From an uncultured Pelagibacteraceae bacterium (GTDB lineage Bacteria > Pseudomonadota > Alphaproteobacteria > Pelagibacterales > Pelagibacteraceae): 34,748 nt of DNA. The DNA is taken from assembly GCA_902592285.1 (NCBI GenBank), contig CACJED010000009.1, positions 1-34,748 on the forward strand, read 5' to 3'. The notes below the pieces were generated by a model. It had not been told where the DNA came from, made no database searches, and saw nothing but the letters and a program-made list of their open reading frames with translations. Below are positions 25,528 through 34,598 of the stretch, one piece after another. Both the position numbers and the translations under genes were made by a program. The first letter of the stretch is position 1. Each line of letters opens with the position of its first letter.

Positions 25528-26334
25528 ATGGAACCACAAAAAAAAAATTTTACTGTAATAACTGATAAAAAAAAGGCAAGAATGCTTTTACCAAATATGC
25601 TTACTCTTTTTGGAGTTTGTATTGGTTTAACCTCAATCAGATTTGCTTTAGATGGTAAATTTGAATTTGCAATAATAGCAATAATATTTGCAGCTCTAAT
25701 AGATGGTTTAGATGGACGGATAGCTCGATTAATAAAAGGCACATCTAAAGTTGGTAAAGAACTAGACTCACTTACAGATATGATAAGTTTTGGTGTAGCC
25801 CCAGCATTTATTATGTATTTTTGGAAATTAAATACACTTGGAAAATTTGGCTGGCTACTTTGTTTAGTTTATGTAATTTGTGTTGCATTAAGACTTGCAA
25901 GATTTAATATAAATTCTGACAAAGAACCTTCTTGGAGAGATAATTTTTTTGAAGGAGTCCCATCTCCTGCAGGAGGAATTTTAGTTTTGACTCCTTTAAT
26001 TTTCAGTTTAAGTGGTTTAAGTGCTCTTCAAATAGATTATGATATTGTTGTTCCATTATTTTTTGTTTTCACTTCATTTTTGTTGATAAGTAAATTTCCA
26101 AGTTATTCATTTAAGAAAATTGTTATTCCAAGAAAAACCACTATTTTTTTATTATTTGGAATAGTTTTATTTTTTGGCTTATTGCTTATTTATACATTTA
26201 ATGTGATTGCAATAAGCTCATTAATTTACCTTACTTTACTGCCAATCAGTTTCTTTCATTATCAAAAGTTAAAAAAACAAAATCAAAATGAAAAAATTCA
26301 AGATAGTGATGATGATCTTGAAGATGTTCTTTAA
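25528..26334 (+). CDS. pssA: CDP-diacylglycerol-serine O-phosphatidyltransferase
   Basis: Makes phosphatidylserine from CDP-diacylglycerol and serine, feeding Psd. 268 residues with about six to eight hydrophobic helices. The CDP-alcohol phosphotransferase motif DGLDGRIARLIKGTSKVGKELDSLTD (DGxxAR...G...D...D) lies around residues 53-78; the sequence before it begins LLPNMLTLFGVCIGL, the usual first helix. The C-terminal tail is acidic (DSDDDLEDVL). The stop overlaps the next ATG (TAATG), coupling a glycosyltransferase to it. Confidence 0.94.
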   Translation: MEPQKKNFTVITDKKKARMLLPNMLTLFGVCIGLTSIRFALDGKFEFAIIAIIFAALIDGLDGRIARLIKGTSKVGKELDSLTDMISFGVAPAFIMYFWKLNTLGKFGWLLCLVYVICVALRLARFNINSDKEPSWRDNFFEGVPSPAGGILVLTPLIFSLSGLSALQIDYDIVVPLFFVFTSFLLISKFPSYSFKKIVIPRKTTIFLLFGIVLFFGLLLIYTFNVIAISSLIYLTLLPISFFHYQKLKKQNQNEKIQDSDDDLEDVL

Positions 26335-27245
26335 TGAAAAAAAATGTAATTGTTTCTCTAGCTGATGCTAATTATTATCCTTTATTAAATGAATTGGTAG
26401 ATTCTATTAAACAATTTAAAGAAAGTGAAAGCGTTGCAATTTGTATTTTAGATGCTGGTCTTGAGGAAAAACAAAAAGAAAAATTACTTAATAAAGTAGA
26501 TGAGATAAAAACTGCTAAATGGGATATTGAAGTTCCAGGACATAAAGTTAAAGATAAAGAATGGCTTAAAAGTCAGGTATCAAGGGCATTTTTACCTAAA
26601 TATTTTCCAAATTATAATAAGTATTTATGGATTGATTGTGATGCCTGGGTGAATGATTGGAAATCTGTAAATCTTTATTTTCAAGCATGCGAAAATGGTA
26701 AACTTGGAATTACCCAAACTATTGGACCAGGTTATAGAATTACTTCTAAAGTTAATTGGCTTTTTGGAAAACTTGCAATAATAAAATCTCAAAATTTTAA
26801 ACATGCAATTAAATCAAAAATTGGATATTCTAAAGCCCGTAAACTTGCTTTTGCTCCTCACATCAATATTGGAGTTTTCTCACTTGAAGCTAACTCACCT
26901 GGATGGTCCTCTTGGCAAACAAATTTATATGAAACATTAAAAGCTGGAAATATTTTTGGTTCTGAGGGATTAGCAATCAATATGTCTGTTTATATTGATG
27001 AATTGAAAACAGAATTTTTACCACTTAATTGTAATTGGATAACAAGCAATTTACTTCCAAAATTTGATGAAAATAGAGATACTTTTGTAGAACCTTTTTT
27101 ACCAAATCATAAGATAGGAATTATGCATCTTGCTGCAGGTATTTGGCAAGACGGCAAAGATATGAGAATGAACCCAGAAATTAAAGTAAAGATAGAAAAT
27201 CTTGAGGGTAAATTTTTAAAAAAAAGTTTGAGATTTAATAATTAA
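26334..27245 (+). CDS. GT8-like glycosyltransferase, unassigned
   Basis: A 303-residue soluble protein with a nucleotide-sugar-transferase appearance. The N-terminus KNVIVSLADANYYPLLNELVDSI and the DxD-type motif KYLWIDCDAWVNDW near residue 98 resemble family 8 glycosyltransferases; later FAPHINIGVFSLEA and GIMHLAAG fit the acceptor/metal-binding second half (a His in a G.xHxxG context). Substrate unknown. It is embedded between pssA and rlmE with one-base overlap upstream and none downstream, so it is expressed with housekeeping genes. Lipid head-group glycosylation is a possible role given its partners, but this is only context. Confidence 0.65.
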   Translation: MKKNVIVSLADANYYPLLNELVDSIKQFKESESVAICILDAGLEEKQKEKLLNKVDEIKTAKWDIEVPGHKVKDKEWLKSQVSRAFLPKYFPNYNKYLWIDCDAWVNDWKSVNLYFQACENGKLGITQTIGPGYRITSKVNWLFGKLAIIKSQNFKHAIKSKIGYSKARKLAFAPHINIGVFSLEANSPGWSSWQTNLYETLKAGNIFGSEGLAINMSVYIDELKTEFLPLNCNWITSNLLPKFDENRDTFVEPFLPNHKIGIMHLAAGIWQDGKDMRMNPEIKVKIENLEGKFLKKSLRFNN

Positions 27246-27857
27246 TTGAAAAAAAATAAAATTTCAAAAAATTGGGTGAATAATCAAAGACGGGATATTT
27301 ATGTTCGTAAATCTAAAGTAGATGGATATAGAGCTAGATCAGCATATAAATTAATTGAAATTGATCAGAAATTTAAAATTTTTAAAGGAGGACTGACTAT
27401 AATTGATATTGGAGCAGCACCAGGTAGTTGGTCTCAATATGCATCAAGAGTTGTTAAAAATGGTAAAATCATTTCAATAGATTTAAAAGAGATTGAATCA
27501 ATTCCAAATACAATTCAAATTAAAGGAGATTTTACAGAGGATAATATTAAACAAAAAATAAAAGATCAATTGAAAACAAATGCTGATGTAGTTATGTCTG
27601 ACATGGCAGTGAATACAACTGGTATAAAGAATATTGACTCAATACAAACAGGTGAACTTTGTAAGGAGTCTTTAGTTTTTTCAAAAGAGGTAATTAAAAA
27701 ACAAGGTTATTTTATTTCAAAAATATTTATGGGAAGTACATTTAATGAAATTGTCGCACTAGGGAAAAAATTTTTTAAAGAAGTAAAGGTTTTTAAACCC
27801 AAATCTAGTCGAAAGGACTCCAAAGAAAGTTTCATAATCTGTAAAAATCTTAGATAG
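27246..27857 (+). CDS. rlmE: 23S rRNA (uridine-2'-O)-methyltransferase RlmE (FtsJ/RrmJ)
   Basis: Methylates the 2'-O of U2552 in the A loop of 23S rRNA during late 50S assembly. 203 residues with the family opening NWVNNQRRDIYVRKSKVDGYRARSAYKL, the SAM-binding motif IDIGAAPGSWSQYA, and catalytic K-D-K-E residues traceable as K (RSAYK), D (MSDMAV), K (SKIF) and E (SKESFII). The start is TTG directly after the previous TAA, chosen because the N-terminus then matches the family and no upstream ATG exists. A 31-base gap leads to guaB. Confidence 0.93.
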   Translation: MKKNKISKNWVNNQRRDIYVRKSKVDGYRARSAYKLIEIDQKFKIFKGGLTIIDIGAAPGSWSQYASRVVKNGKIISIDLKEIESIPNTIQIKGDFTEDNIKQKIKDQLKTNADVVMSDMAVNTTGIKNIDSIQTGELCKESLVFSKEVIKKQGYFISKIFMGSTFNEIVALGKKFFKEVKVFKPKSSRKDSKESFIICKNLR

Positions 27858-27888
27858 ACTCTTTAAATTTAGAAGGAATCGTATATAA

Positions 27889-28971
27889 ATGATTATGGAT
27901 CCTATAAAAGAAGCTCTCACCTTTGATGATGTAACACTTGTACCTAAATATTCTGAAATATTACCTTCTGAAGTAGACACAAGCATTAAATTAACAGAGA
28001 CTTTAAAATTAAACATCCCACTTCTTTCATCTGCTATGGATACAGTTACCGAAAGTAAAATGGCAATAGCAATAGCTAAGGCTGGTGGTATTGGTGTTAT
28101 TCATAGAAATTTAGATGTTAAAAGCCAAATTAAAGAAATTAAAAAAGTAAAAAAAAAAAATTTTTTAGTTGGAGCAGCAGTAGGAGCTGGACCAAATGAA
28201 CTTAATAGAGCTAAACAAATTCTTAAAGAAAGAATAGATTTGATAGTTGTTGATACCGCCCATGGTCACACCAAAAAAGTATCTGAAATTATTAAATTTA
28301 TAAAAAGAATTAAGAATAAAAAAACAGCAATATGTGCTGGAAATATAGCAACCCCAGAAGCTGCCAAATTTCTACTTAATTTAGGAGTAGATATTATAAA
28401 AGTGGGCATTGGACCAGGCTCAATTTGTACAACACGATTGGTTGCAGGAATTGGTGTTCCACAATTGAGTGCAATTCTTTCTGTTAGAAATGGAATTAGA
28501 AATAAAAAAGTAAAAATAATTGCAGATGGAGGAATTAAATACTCTGGAGATTTAGCTAAAGCTTTTGCTGCTGGAGCAGACGCAGTAATGATAGGATCAT
28601 TATTTGCTGGAACAGATGAGGCGCCTGGAAAACTAATTAAAAGAAGAGGTAAATATTTTAAAAGTTTTAGAGGAATGGGATCAGTCGGTGCAATGAATAA
28701 AGGATCTGCAGATAGGTATTTTCAAACAAAACAAAAAGATATATCTAAATATGTGCCAGAAGGTGTAGAAGGATTTGCTAAATATAAAGGTGATGTTCGT
28801 AGTATTATTTACAAATTAGTAGGTGGATTAAGATCATCCATGGGCTACCTTGGCTCTAAACAAATTAAATATTTAAGAAATAAACCAAGATTTGTAAAAA
28901 TTACTAAAGCAGGTTTTTATGAGAGTATGGTTCATAATGTAGATATTGTAAAAAATGATATAAAATATTAA
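27889..28971 (+). CDS. guaB: IMP dehydrogenase lacking the CBS domain pair
   Basis: Oxidises IMP to XMP with NAD, the first step to GMP. The protein has 360 residues against about 490 in E. coli. The barrel is complete: [15 protein letters not shown] and [25 protein letters not shown] at the start, catalytic cysteine loop [11 protein letters not shown], phosphate site [10 protein letters not shown], flap [10 protein letters not shown], and the Arg-Tyr region YVPEGVEG. What is missing is the roughly 120-residue regulatory CBS pair, normally inserted after HRN...K; here [18 protein letters not shown] joins the barrel directly. GMP reductase is excluded by YVPEGVEG and the flap. Start ATG 27889, or ATG 27895. 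A TPR gene follows by TAATG overlap and guaA after it, so GMP synthesis is one operon. Confidence 0.93.
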   Translation: MIMDPIKEALTFDDVTLVPKYSEILPSEVDTSIKLTETLKLNIPLLSSAMDTVTESKMAIAIAKAGGIGVIHRNLDVKSQIKEIKKVKKKNFLVGAAVGAGPNELNRAKQILKERIDLIVVDTAHGHTKKVSEIIKFIKRIKNKKTAICAGNIATPEAAKFLLNLGVDIIKVGIGPGSICTTRLVAGIGVPQLSAILSVRNGIRNKKVKIIADGGIKYSGDLAKAFAAGADAVMIGSLFAGTDEAPGKLIKRRGKYFKSFRGMGSVGAMNKGSADRYFQTKQKDISKYVPEGVEGFAKYKGDVRSIIYKLVGGLRSSMGYLGSKQIKYLRNKPRFVKITKAGFYESMVHNVDIVKNDIKY

Positions 28972-29408
28972 TGATAAAATTTTATAAAATATTTATTTTT
29001 TTAGTTTTCTTATTAAGTCTTTCAAATGTTGCTTTAAGTAAAGAAAATTTTTTTACTGAAGGAGTAAAATTGTTTGAAGCAAAAAAATATGATGATGCAA
29101 AATTTTTACTCGAAAGAAGTATAGTGTTTGACCCAAAACATGCTAATTCATATTTGTATTTAGCTAAAATTTATAAAGAAAAGGAAGATCAAAAAAAAGA
29201 AGAAAAAAATCTGGAGGCTACTTTATTAATCGATCCTAAAAATGAAGAGGCAATTCTTATGTTAATGCAAATTGGAATAAAAAAAACTAATTATTCTCAA
29301 GTTAAAGAGTTATCGGAAAGATTTGAAAAGGTTTGTAAAGATTTATGTAAAAAAAATGATGAGATTTTACAGGATTTAAAAAATTTAGAACCAAAAAATG
29401 AATCTTGA
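28971..29408 (+). CDS. Small exported TPR protein between guaB and guaA
   Basis: A 145-residue protein with a signal peptide or N-terminal anchor ([23 protein letters not shown]). It carries about two to three tetratricopeptide repeats: [31 protein letters not shown], then [34 protein letters not shown] and part of another. TPRs bind other proteins; here in the periplasm, partner unknown. The start overlaps the guaB stop (TAATG); the end overlaps guaA by 11 bases. The coupling is probably genome compaction, not a role in GMP synthesis. Confidence 0.78.
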   Translation: MIKFYKIFIFLVFLLSLSNVALSKENFFTEGVKLFEAKKYDDAKFLLERSIVFDPKHANSYLYLAKIYKEKEDQKKEEKNLEATLLIDPKNEEAILMLMQIGIKKTNYSQVKELSERFEKVCKDLCKKNDEILQDLKNLEPKNES

Positions 29409-30957
29409 TTTAAATCTAAACAAGATCCTAATTATTGATTTTGGTTCGCAATTTACTCAATTAATTGTTCGAAGAGTTAGAGAAGCTGGAGTTTATTCTG
29501 AATTAGTGAGTCACAAAAAAGTTAAAAGTTTTCATATAAAATCTAATACTAAAGGGATTATCCTATCAGGAGGACCCTTAAATGTTTATCAATTAAATGA
29601 TAATTTATTTGATAGAACAATTTTGAGACTAGGTGTTCCGATTTTAGGTATATGTTTTGGCCACCAAATTTTATCAAAATTTAATGGTGGAAAAGTTAAA
29701 CAATCAAAACATAGAGAATTTGGACTAGCAAACATTTATAAAAAGAATAACAGTTTATTAACCAAAGACTATTTTAATAAAAAATCTAAAAAGGTCTGGA
29801 TGAGTCATGCTGATCAAGTATATAAATTGCCAAAGAGTTTTAAAGTTATCGCATCAAGTGAAAATTCAAAATATGCAATAGTAGAATGTACGAGAGAAAA
29901 AATTTTTGGTGTTCAATTTCATCCAGAAGTAACTCACAGTGAAAATGGAAAAAAAATATTCAGTAACTTTATATTTAAAATTTGTAAAATTAAAAAAAAT
30001 TGGTCCCCTAAAGATCAAAAAATAAGATTAATTAAAGAAACAAGACAGCTAATTGGCTCTAACAAGGTCATTTGTGCTTTATCAGGTGGGGTTGATAGTA
30101 GTGTAGTGGCTCAACTTTTAAATAAAGCTATTGGTAAAAAGTTATATTGTATTTTTGTAAATACCGGTCTCTTAAGAAAAAATGAGGAAAAACAAGTTAT
30201 TCAAACATTTAAAAAAAGACTTAAAATTAATTTAATTTACGTGAATGCTGAAAAAGAATTTCTTAAAAAATTAAATAAAGTATCAGATCCTGAAAAGAAG
30301 AGAAAAATTATAGGAAATTTGTTTATCAAAATATTTGAACGTTACTCTAAGAAGATTAAAAATGTAAGATATTTGGCTCAAGGTACTCTTTATCCAGATT
30401 TAATTGAAAGTAAATCTGTAACTGGAAGTCAAACTTCAAAAATTAAGTCCCATCACAATGTTGGTGGATTGCCTAAAAGAATGAAGTTGAAATTAGTAGA
30501 GCCTTTAAAATATCTTTTTAAAGATGAAGTAAGAAAATTAGGCTTAGAATTAAATTTAAATAAAGAAATAATTTCCAGACATCCCTTTCCAGGTCCAGGT
30601 TTAGCAATAAGAATGCCGGGAATTATTACTAAAGAGAAAATTAATATTTTAAAAGAAGCTGATCATTATTTTATTCAAGCTTTGAGAGAACATGGACTAT
30701 ACAATAAAATTTGGCAAGCATATGCAGCTTTGCTTCCTGTTAAGACTGTTGGTGTGATGGGTGATAATAGAACTTATGAATATTTATGTTTGTTGAGAGC
30801 AATAACATCAGAGGATGGTATGACCGCAGATTTTTATGAATTTAAAAAACCATTTATTCAAAAAATTTCAAATAAAATTGTTAATAGTATTAAAGGAATT
30901 AATAGAGTAGTTTATGATATAACCTCAAAACCTCCTAGTACTATTGAGTTAGAGTAA
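29398..30957 (+). CDS. guaA: GMP synthase (glutamine-hydrolysing)
   Basis: Aminates XMP to GMP with glutamine and ATP. 519 residues, usual size. N-terminal class I amidotransferase: GGPLNVYQ, catalytic Cys in GICFGHQIL (about residue 85), His-Glu in [14 protein letters not shown] pyrophosphatase loop [12 protein letters not shown] near residue 230. C-terminal dimerisation domain with [24 protein letters not shown] and [13 protein letters not shown]. It starts inside the TPR gene (11-base overlap), and panB begins directly after its stop. Confidence 0.97.
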   Translation: MNLDLNLNKILIIDFGSQFTQLIVRRVREAGVYSELVSHKKVKSFHIKSNTKGIILSGGPLNVYQLNDNLFDRTILRLGVPILGICFGHQILSKFNGGKVKQSKHREFGLANIYKKNNSLLTKDYFNKKSKKVWMSHADQVYKLPKSFKVIASSENSKYAIVECTREKIFGVQFHPEVTHSENGKKIFSNFIFKICKIKKNWSPKDQKIRLIKETRQLIGSNKVICALSGGVDSSVVAQLLNKAIGKKLYCIFVNTGLLRKNEEKQVIQTFKKRLKINLIYVNAEKEFLKKLNKVSDPEKKRKIIGNLFIKIFERYSKKIKNVRYLAQGTLYPDLIESKSVTGSQTSKIKSHHNVGGLPKRMKLKLVEPLKYLFKDEVRKLGLELNLNKEIISRHPFPGPGLAIRMPGIITKEKINILKEADHYFIQALREHGLYNKIWQAYAALLPVKTVGVMGDNRTYEYLCLLRAITSEDGMTADFYEFKKPFIQKISNKIVNSIKGINRVVYDITSKPPSTIELE

Positions 30958-31737
30958 ATGAATAGAAAAATAAAAAAAGTTCTTAATAAAAAAAACAAAT
31001 CAAAAATTGTTTGCCTAACAGCCTATTCAAAAAATATTGCTAAAATCTTAGACAGACATTGCGATATTGTACTAGTTGGAGACTCATTAGGCTCAGTACT
31101 TTACAATTATAAATCTACCAAACAAGTGACTTTGCAAACAATGATAAATCATTCAAAAAGTGTCAGACTTGGGGTTGAAAAATCTTTAATGGTATTTGAT
31201 ATGCCTTACAACACGTATAGAAATCCAAAAGAGGCTTTAAAAAATGCAAAATTAGTTATGAAAGAGACTAAATGTGATGCGGTTAAGTTAGAAGGAGGAA
31301 AAAAAATAATTCCCATTGTTAAAAAATTAGTTGAAAATAAAATACCCGTCATGGGTCATGTTGGTATTTTACCTCAAACTGATAAAAAATTTAGGTTTAA
31401 GGGAAAGAAACGTAAGGAAAGTGAAAAAATTTTAAATGATACAAAACTTTTAGAAAATGCTGGAGTTTTTTCAATCGTATTAGAATGTATAGAAATAAAA
31501 TTATCAAAAAAAATAACAGCGCAAATAAAGGTACCAACGATTGGCATAGGTTCATCAGTAAACTGTGATGGCCAGGTATTAGTAATAGATGATTTAATTG
31601 GTTTGAGTCAAAGTAAATTCAAATTTGTTAAGAAATATATAAATATTACTAAAATTATTGAAGTTGCAGTTAAGAAATATAAATCAGAGGTGCTGAAAAA
31701 ACAATTTCCAAAAACCAAGCATTCTTTCAAAAATTAA
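30958..31737 (+). CDS. panB: 3-methyl-2-oxobutanoate hydroxymethyltransferase
   Basis: Ketopantoate hydroxymethyltransferase, first committed step of pantothenate synthesis, using methylene-tetrahydrofolate. 259 residues. The barrel motifs include IVCLTAYSKNIAKILDRHCDIVLVGDSLG (Mg-binding Asp), MPYNTYRNPKEAL, DAVKLEGG, GHVGILPQ, and the late VPTIGIGSSVNCDGQVLVIDDLIG. Start ATG directly after the guaA TAA with no gap. panC is not seen in the window. It converges with the aldehyde dehydrogenase gene with a 4-base gap; no terminator is evident. Confidence 0.94.
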   Translation: MNRKIKKVLNKKNKSKIVCLTAYSKNIAKILDRHCDIVLVGDSLGSVLYNYKSTKQVTLQTMINHSKSVRLGVEKSLMVFDMPYNTYRNPKEALKNAKLVMKETKCDAVKLEGGKKIIPIVKKLVENKIPVMGHVGILPQTDKKFRFKGKKRKESEKILNDTKLLENAGVFSIVLECIEIKLSKKITAQIKVPTIGIGSSVNCDGQVLVIDDLIGLSQSKFKFVKKYINITKIIEVAVKKYKSEVLKKQFPKTKHSFKN

Positions 31738-31741
31738 ATTA

Positions 31742-33223
31742 TTATCCCATTGTAAAAGGATCGGTCATTGGTTTATCAGAGGAATTATACCATGTTGTTT
31801 TTATTCTAGTATATTCTTTAATAGACTCTATACCTGCTTCTTTTCCATAACCACTATCTTTTAGTCCACCAAATGGAGCCATAGGAGATATTAATCTATA
31901 TGTATTAATAAAAACTATTCCAGCTCTTATAGCTTTTGAAACTCTAAGTCCCCTAGCGAAATTAGATGTATAAACTCCAGAGGATAAACCATATTTATTA
32001 TCGTTCATTTTTTCTATTACCTCTTTTTCATTTTCAAATTTCATTACAGATAAAATTGGACCAAATAATTCATTTTCAGCAACTGGTAAGTTATGATTTT
32101 CACATTCAATTATTGTGGCTGGAAAATAATAGCCTTTATTTGAAATTGAGGATCTTTCACCTCCACATCTTATTTTTCCACCTTGTTCTATTGTGGTTTT
32201 AATATTTTTTTCAATATTTTCTAATTGTTTTAAACTATTGAGAGGTCCCATTTGAGAATCTTCCTCCATTGGGTCTCCTAATTTAATTTTTTTAGCTTTA
32301 TCAATTAATTTTTTTAAAAATTCATCATAAATTTTTACATGTAAGTAAAGTCTTGATCCAGCTATACAACTTTGTCCACTTGCTCCAAATATACCAGCGG
32401 TAATACCATTTAAAGCATTTTCTTGATCTGCATCATTAAAAACCACCACTGGGCTTTTGCCACCAAGTTCTAAACTTACTTGTGATAAATTTTCAGCAGA
32501 GTTTTTTACAATATGTTTCGCAGTTTCAGGTCCACCTGTAAAAGCAATTTTTTCTACAAGATTGTGAGTAGTGAGTGCTTTACCACATGGCTCACCCAGT
32601 CCTGTTACAATATTTATTACTCCTTTAGGTATTCCAGTCTTTTCAATTAGTTTTCCAAATTCTAGAAGGGTTACTGGTGCTAATTCTGAAGCTTTAATAA
32701 CAACTGTATTCCCCATTGCAAGAGCTGGTGCTAACTTTACTGCTGTTAAAAGCATTTGTGAATTCCAAGGTATAATTGCTGCTACAACACCAATAGGAAT
32801 TCTAGTTGTAGTTACTTGCATATCTGGTTTATCAATTGGAACTACAGTTCCCTCAACTTTGTCTGCTAATCCTGCAAAATAATCATAATATTCTGCTATA
32901 TAGTTTGCTTGAGTTTTGGTTTCTCTGTAAAGTTTTCCGGTATCAATCGTTTCAATTTTACCAAGATATTCAGCGTTTGCTCTTAATTGTTCTCCAATTA
33001 ATCTCAAGTATTTTGCTCTTTCTCTTGGGTGAAGTTTTGACCAATTGTTTTCAAACGCATTTTGAGCTGATTGAACCGCTTTATCTACATCTTTTTCATC
33101 AGCTTCAGGAACTGTTGCCCAAACTTCATTGTTTTCAGGATTTAATGACTCTATTTTTTTTCCTGATGATGAGGCTACCCACTCACCATTAATATACATT
33201 TTAAAATCTTGAATTTTTGACAT
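31742..33223 (-). CDS. Aldehyde dehydrogenase (NAD(P)-dependent)
   Basis: A 493-residue ALDH superfamily enzyme that oxidises an aldehyde to a carboxylate. Motifs: IIPWNSQMLLTAVKLAPALAMG (cofactor-binding), FTGGPETAKHIV, catalytic Glu in LELGGKSPVVVF, catalytic Cys in GASGQSCIAGSRL, and the C-terminal SPMAPFGGLKDSGYGKEAG. It resembles betaine/hydroxymuconic semialdehyde-type ALDHs, but the aldehyde cannot be assigned from sequence. It directly follows the hydrolase gene (no gap), so it is the last gene of an operon with an AA_synth protein and a luciferase-like oxidoreductase, probably oxidising an aldehyde released by them. Confidence 0.92.
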   Translation of the reverse strand: MSKIQDFKMYINGEWVASSSGKKIESLNPENNEVWATVPEADEKDVDKAVQSAQNAFENNWSKLHPRERAKYLRLIGEQLRANAEYLGKIETIDTGKLYRETKTQANYIAEYYDYFAGLADKVEGTVVPIDKPDMQVTTTRIPIGVVAAIIPWNSQMLLTAVKLAPALAMGNTVVIKASELAPVTLLEFGKLIEKTGIPKGVINIVTGLGEPCGKALTTHNLVEKIAFTGGPETAKHIVKNSAENLSQVSLELGGKSPVVVFNDADQENALNGITAGIFGASGQSCIAGSRLYLHVKIYDEFLKKLIDKAKKIKLGDPMEEDSQMGPLNSLKQLENIEKNIKTTIEQGGKIRCGGERSSISNKGYYFPATIIECENHNLPVAENELFGPILSVMKFENEKEVIEKMNDNKYGLSSGVYTSNFARGLRVSKAIRAGIVFINTYRLISPMAPFGGLKDSGYGKEAGIESIKEYTRIKTTWYNSSDKPMTDPFTMG

Positions 33224-34006
33224 TTAGCTTTTAATAAAATTTCTTATATTCATATTAACATCATCTGCACACTCTATACTACAAAGATGTTTTCCATTTT
33301 TAATCTCAACATACCTTGAATTAGCTAAATCTTTTGTTAATTTTTTTGACATAGATGGCGTTGATCCTGAGTCATCAGAACCTGTCATAACTAGGGTATT
33401 TGAGGTTATATTTTGTATTACTTGAGTATTATCCTCATGATTAGCAAATAATTCATAAGCCTTCAAAAAATTTTTATGATCTTCAGAATTCTTATTTAAA
33501 ATATCTATGAATAAATCATATGTTTTTGGATTTTTCTTTAAATATTCATCTGTAAACCATCTTTTAAGGGCTTGTTTTGAAATTGGTTTGTTTAATTTTG
33601 CTTGGTTATATCTATCAAGAACAAGAGCTCTTTCTTCACTTGATCTTTTATAAGTTGTGCCAATCAATATTAGTTTATTAATTTTTTCTCTCAATTTTGA
33701 TGCAAAATCTAAAGCAATTAAAGATCCTAACGAAAAACCAACTAAATGAATTTTATCAATATTTAGGTATTCTAAAATTTCATTGAGTTGACTAGAAAAA
33801 TCCCCAAAGTTTAATTTCTCTTTTTTACATGGAGTTTTTCCATGGCCGAGTAAATCATAAGTTATAATTGAAAATTCATTCAAATTTTCTATTTGTGGCT
33901 TCCACATTTGATGATCAAGACCAACACCATGTATGAAAACTAATGGAATACTGTCTTTTTTTATATAGATATAGTGATTTTGATGAGTATCAAAATTATT
34001 AGACAT
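33224..34006 (-). CDS. Alpha/beta hydrolase
   Basis: A 260-residue hydrolase of the 3-oxoadipate enol-lactonase/RutD-like group. The oxyanion-hole HGVGLDHQMW is near residue 30. The nucleophile is Ser in VGFSLGSLIALD (about residue 95). The Asp/His charge relay is likely in MTGSDDSG and KNGKHLCSIE at the C-terminus. I use ATG 34006; the ORF track starts one codon earlier at TTG. It opens lactones or esters, or helps aminoacrylate hydrolysis as RutD does; the true substrate is unknown. It lies 4 bases after the AA_synth gene and before the aldehyde dehydrogenase. Confidence 0.85.
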   Translation of the reverse strand: MSNNFDTHQNHYIYIKKDSIPLVFIHGVGLDHQMWKPQIENLNEFSIITYDLLGHGKTPCKKEKLNFGDFSSQLNEILEYLNIDKIHLVGFSLGSLIALDFASKLREKINKLILIGTTYKRSSEERALVLDRYNQAKLNKPISKQALKRWFTDEYLKKNPKTYDLFIDILNKNSEDHKNFLKAYELFANHEDNTQVIQNITSNTLVMTGSDDSGSTPSMSKKLTKDLANSRYVEIKNGKHLCSIECADDVNMNIRNFIKS

Positions 34007-34010
34007 CAAA

Positions 34011-34598
34011 TTATTTTGGATCTAATCCCATCTCTTTCATATCTTGATAGCGATCTCCAGTTCTTGCGTGTGCTCTTCCACTTGAGGCCCCACCAATTGC
34101 AATAACGATTTCATCGTTGAAAGGAGCATCATGAATAGTGAACTCGTGCGTTAAATAATAAGGTCTTAAACCAGAATCTGTTTTGTGCATCATGGGTATA
34201 GATATTTTTGAACCTGCAGGACCTCTAGTATTAGTAAAACTTAGATAAGATGTCCCACCAACAGCATCTCTAAATTTGTTTCCAAATCTTAAAGTATGAA
34301 TAAATGCAGACGCATGTTCTATTTCACCATCTAAACCTACTGTTCCAGCTTTGCCATAAGCCAGTATTCTTTCTGGAGATCCAATTTCTTTAATAAGTTC
34401 TGGCACTAGAATGTCACCAAGCTTTGGAGCTAAATCTAAAATAATTGGTTTTAAATCATCTACAAATCCTTTGCCATGCCACGGATTTTTAAAAACTGCA
34501 GCAACGGAAACTAATAAAACAGGTTCTTTTGCTTTTTTTCCTCCTTCAATGAAAGTCTTATCTACAAATTTATTAAATTTTCTTATTTCAAGTTCCAT
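34011..34598 (-). CDS. AA_synth (DUF1185) family protein
   Basis: A 195-residue protein of the Pfam AA_synth (DUF1185) family, whose members are annotated 'amino acid synthesis' with little experimental support. Typical stretches: VAAVFKNPWHGKG near the start, ILAYGKAGTVGLDGEIEHASAFIHT in the middle, and IGGASSGRAHARTGDRYQDM at the end, with Asp/His/Arg residues suited to binding a small polar ligand. The ATG overlaps the stop of the upstream luciferase-like gene (TAATG on the reverse strand). Occurrence beside a flavin monooxygenase-like gene, hydrolase and aldehyde dehydrogenase suggests degradation of a nitrogenous ring or amide, not synthesis. That is inference. Confidence 0.82.
   Translation of the reverse strand: MELEIRKFNKFVDKTFIEGGKKAKEPVLLVSVAAVFKNPWHGKGFVDDLKPIILDLAPKLGDILVPELIKEIGSPERILAYGKAGTVGLDGEIEHASAFIHTLRFGNKFRDAVGGTSYLSFTNTRGPAGSKISIPMMHKTDSGLRPYYLTHEFTIHDAPFNDEIVIAIGGASSGRAHARTGDRYQDMKEMGLDPK

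Noticed and set aside
27889-28971. GMP reductase (similar length of about 350 residues)
   Set aside because: The YVPEGVEG Arg-Tyr region, the RGMGSVGAM flap and linkage to guaA fit IMP dehydrogenase; length is explained by loss of the CBS domains.
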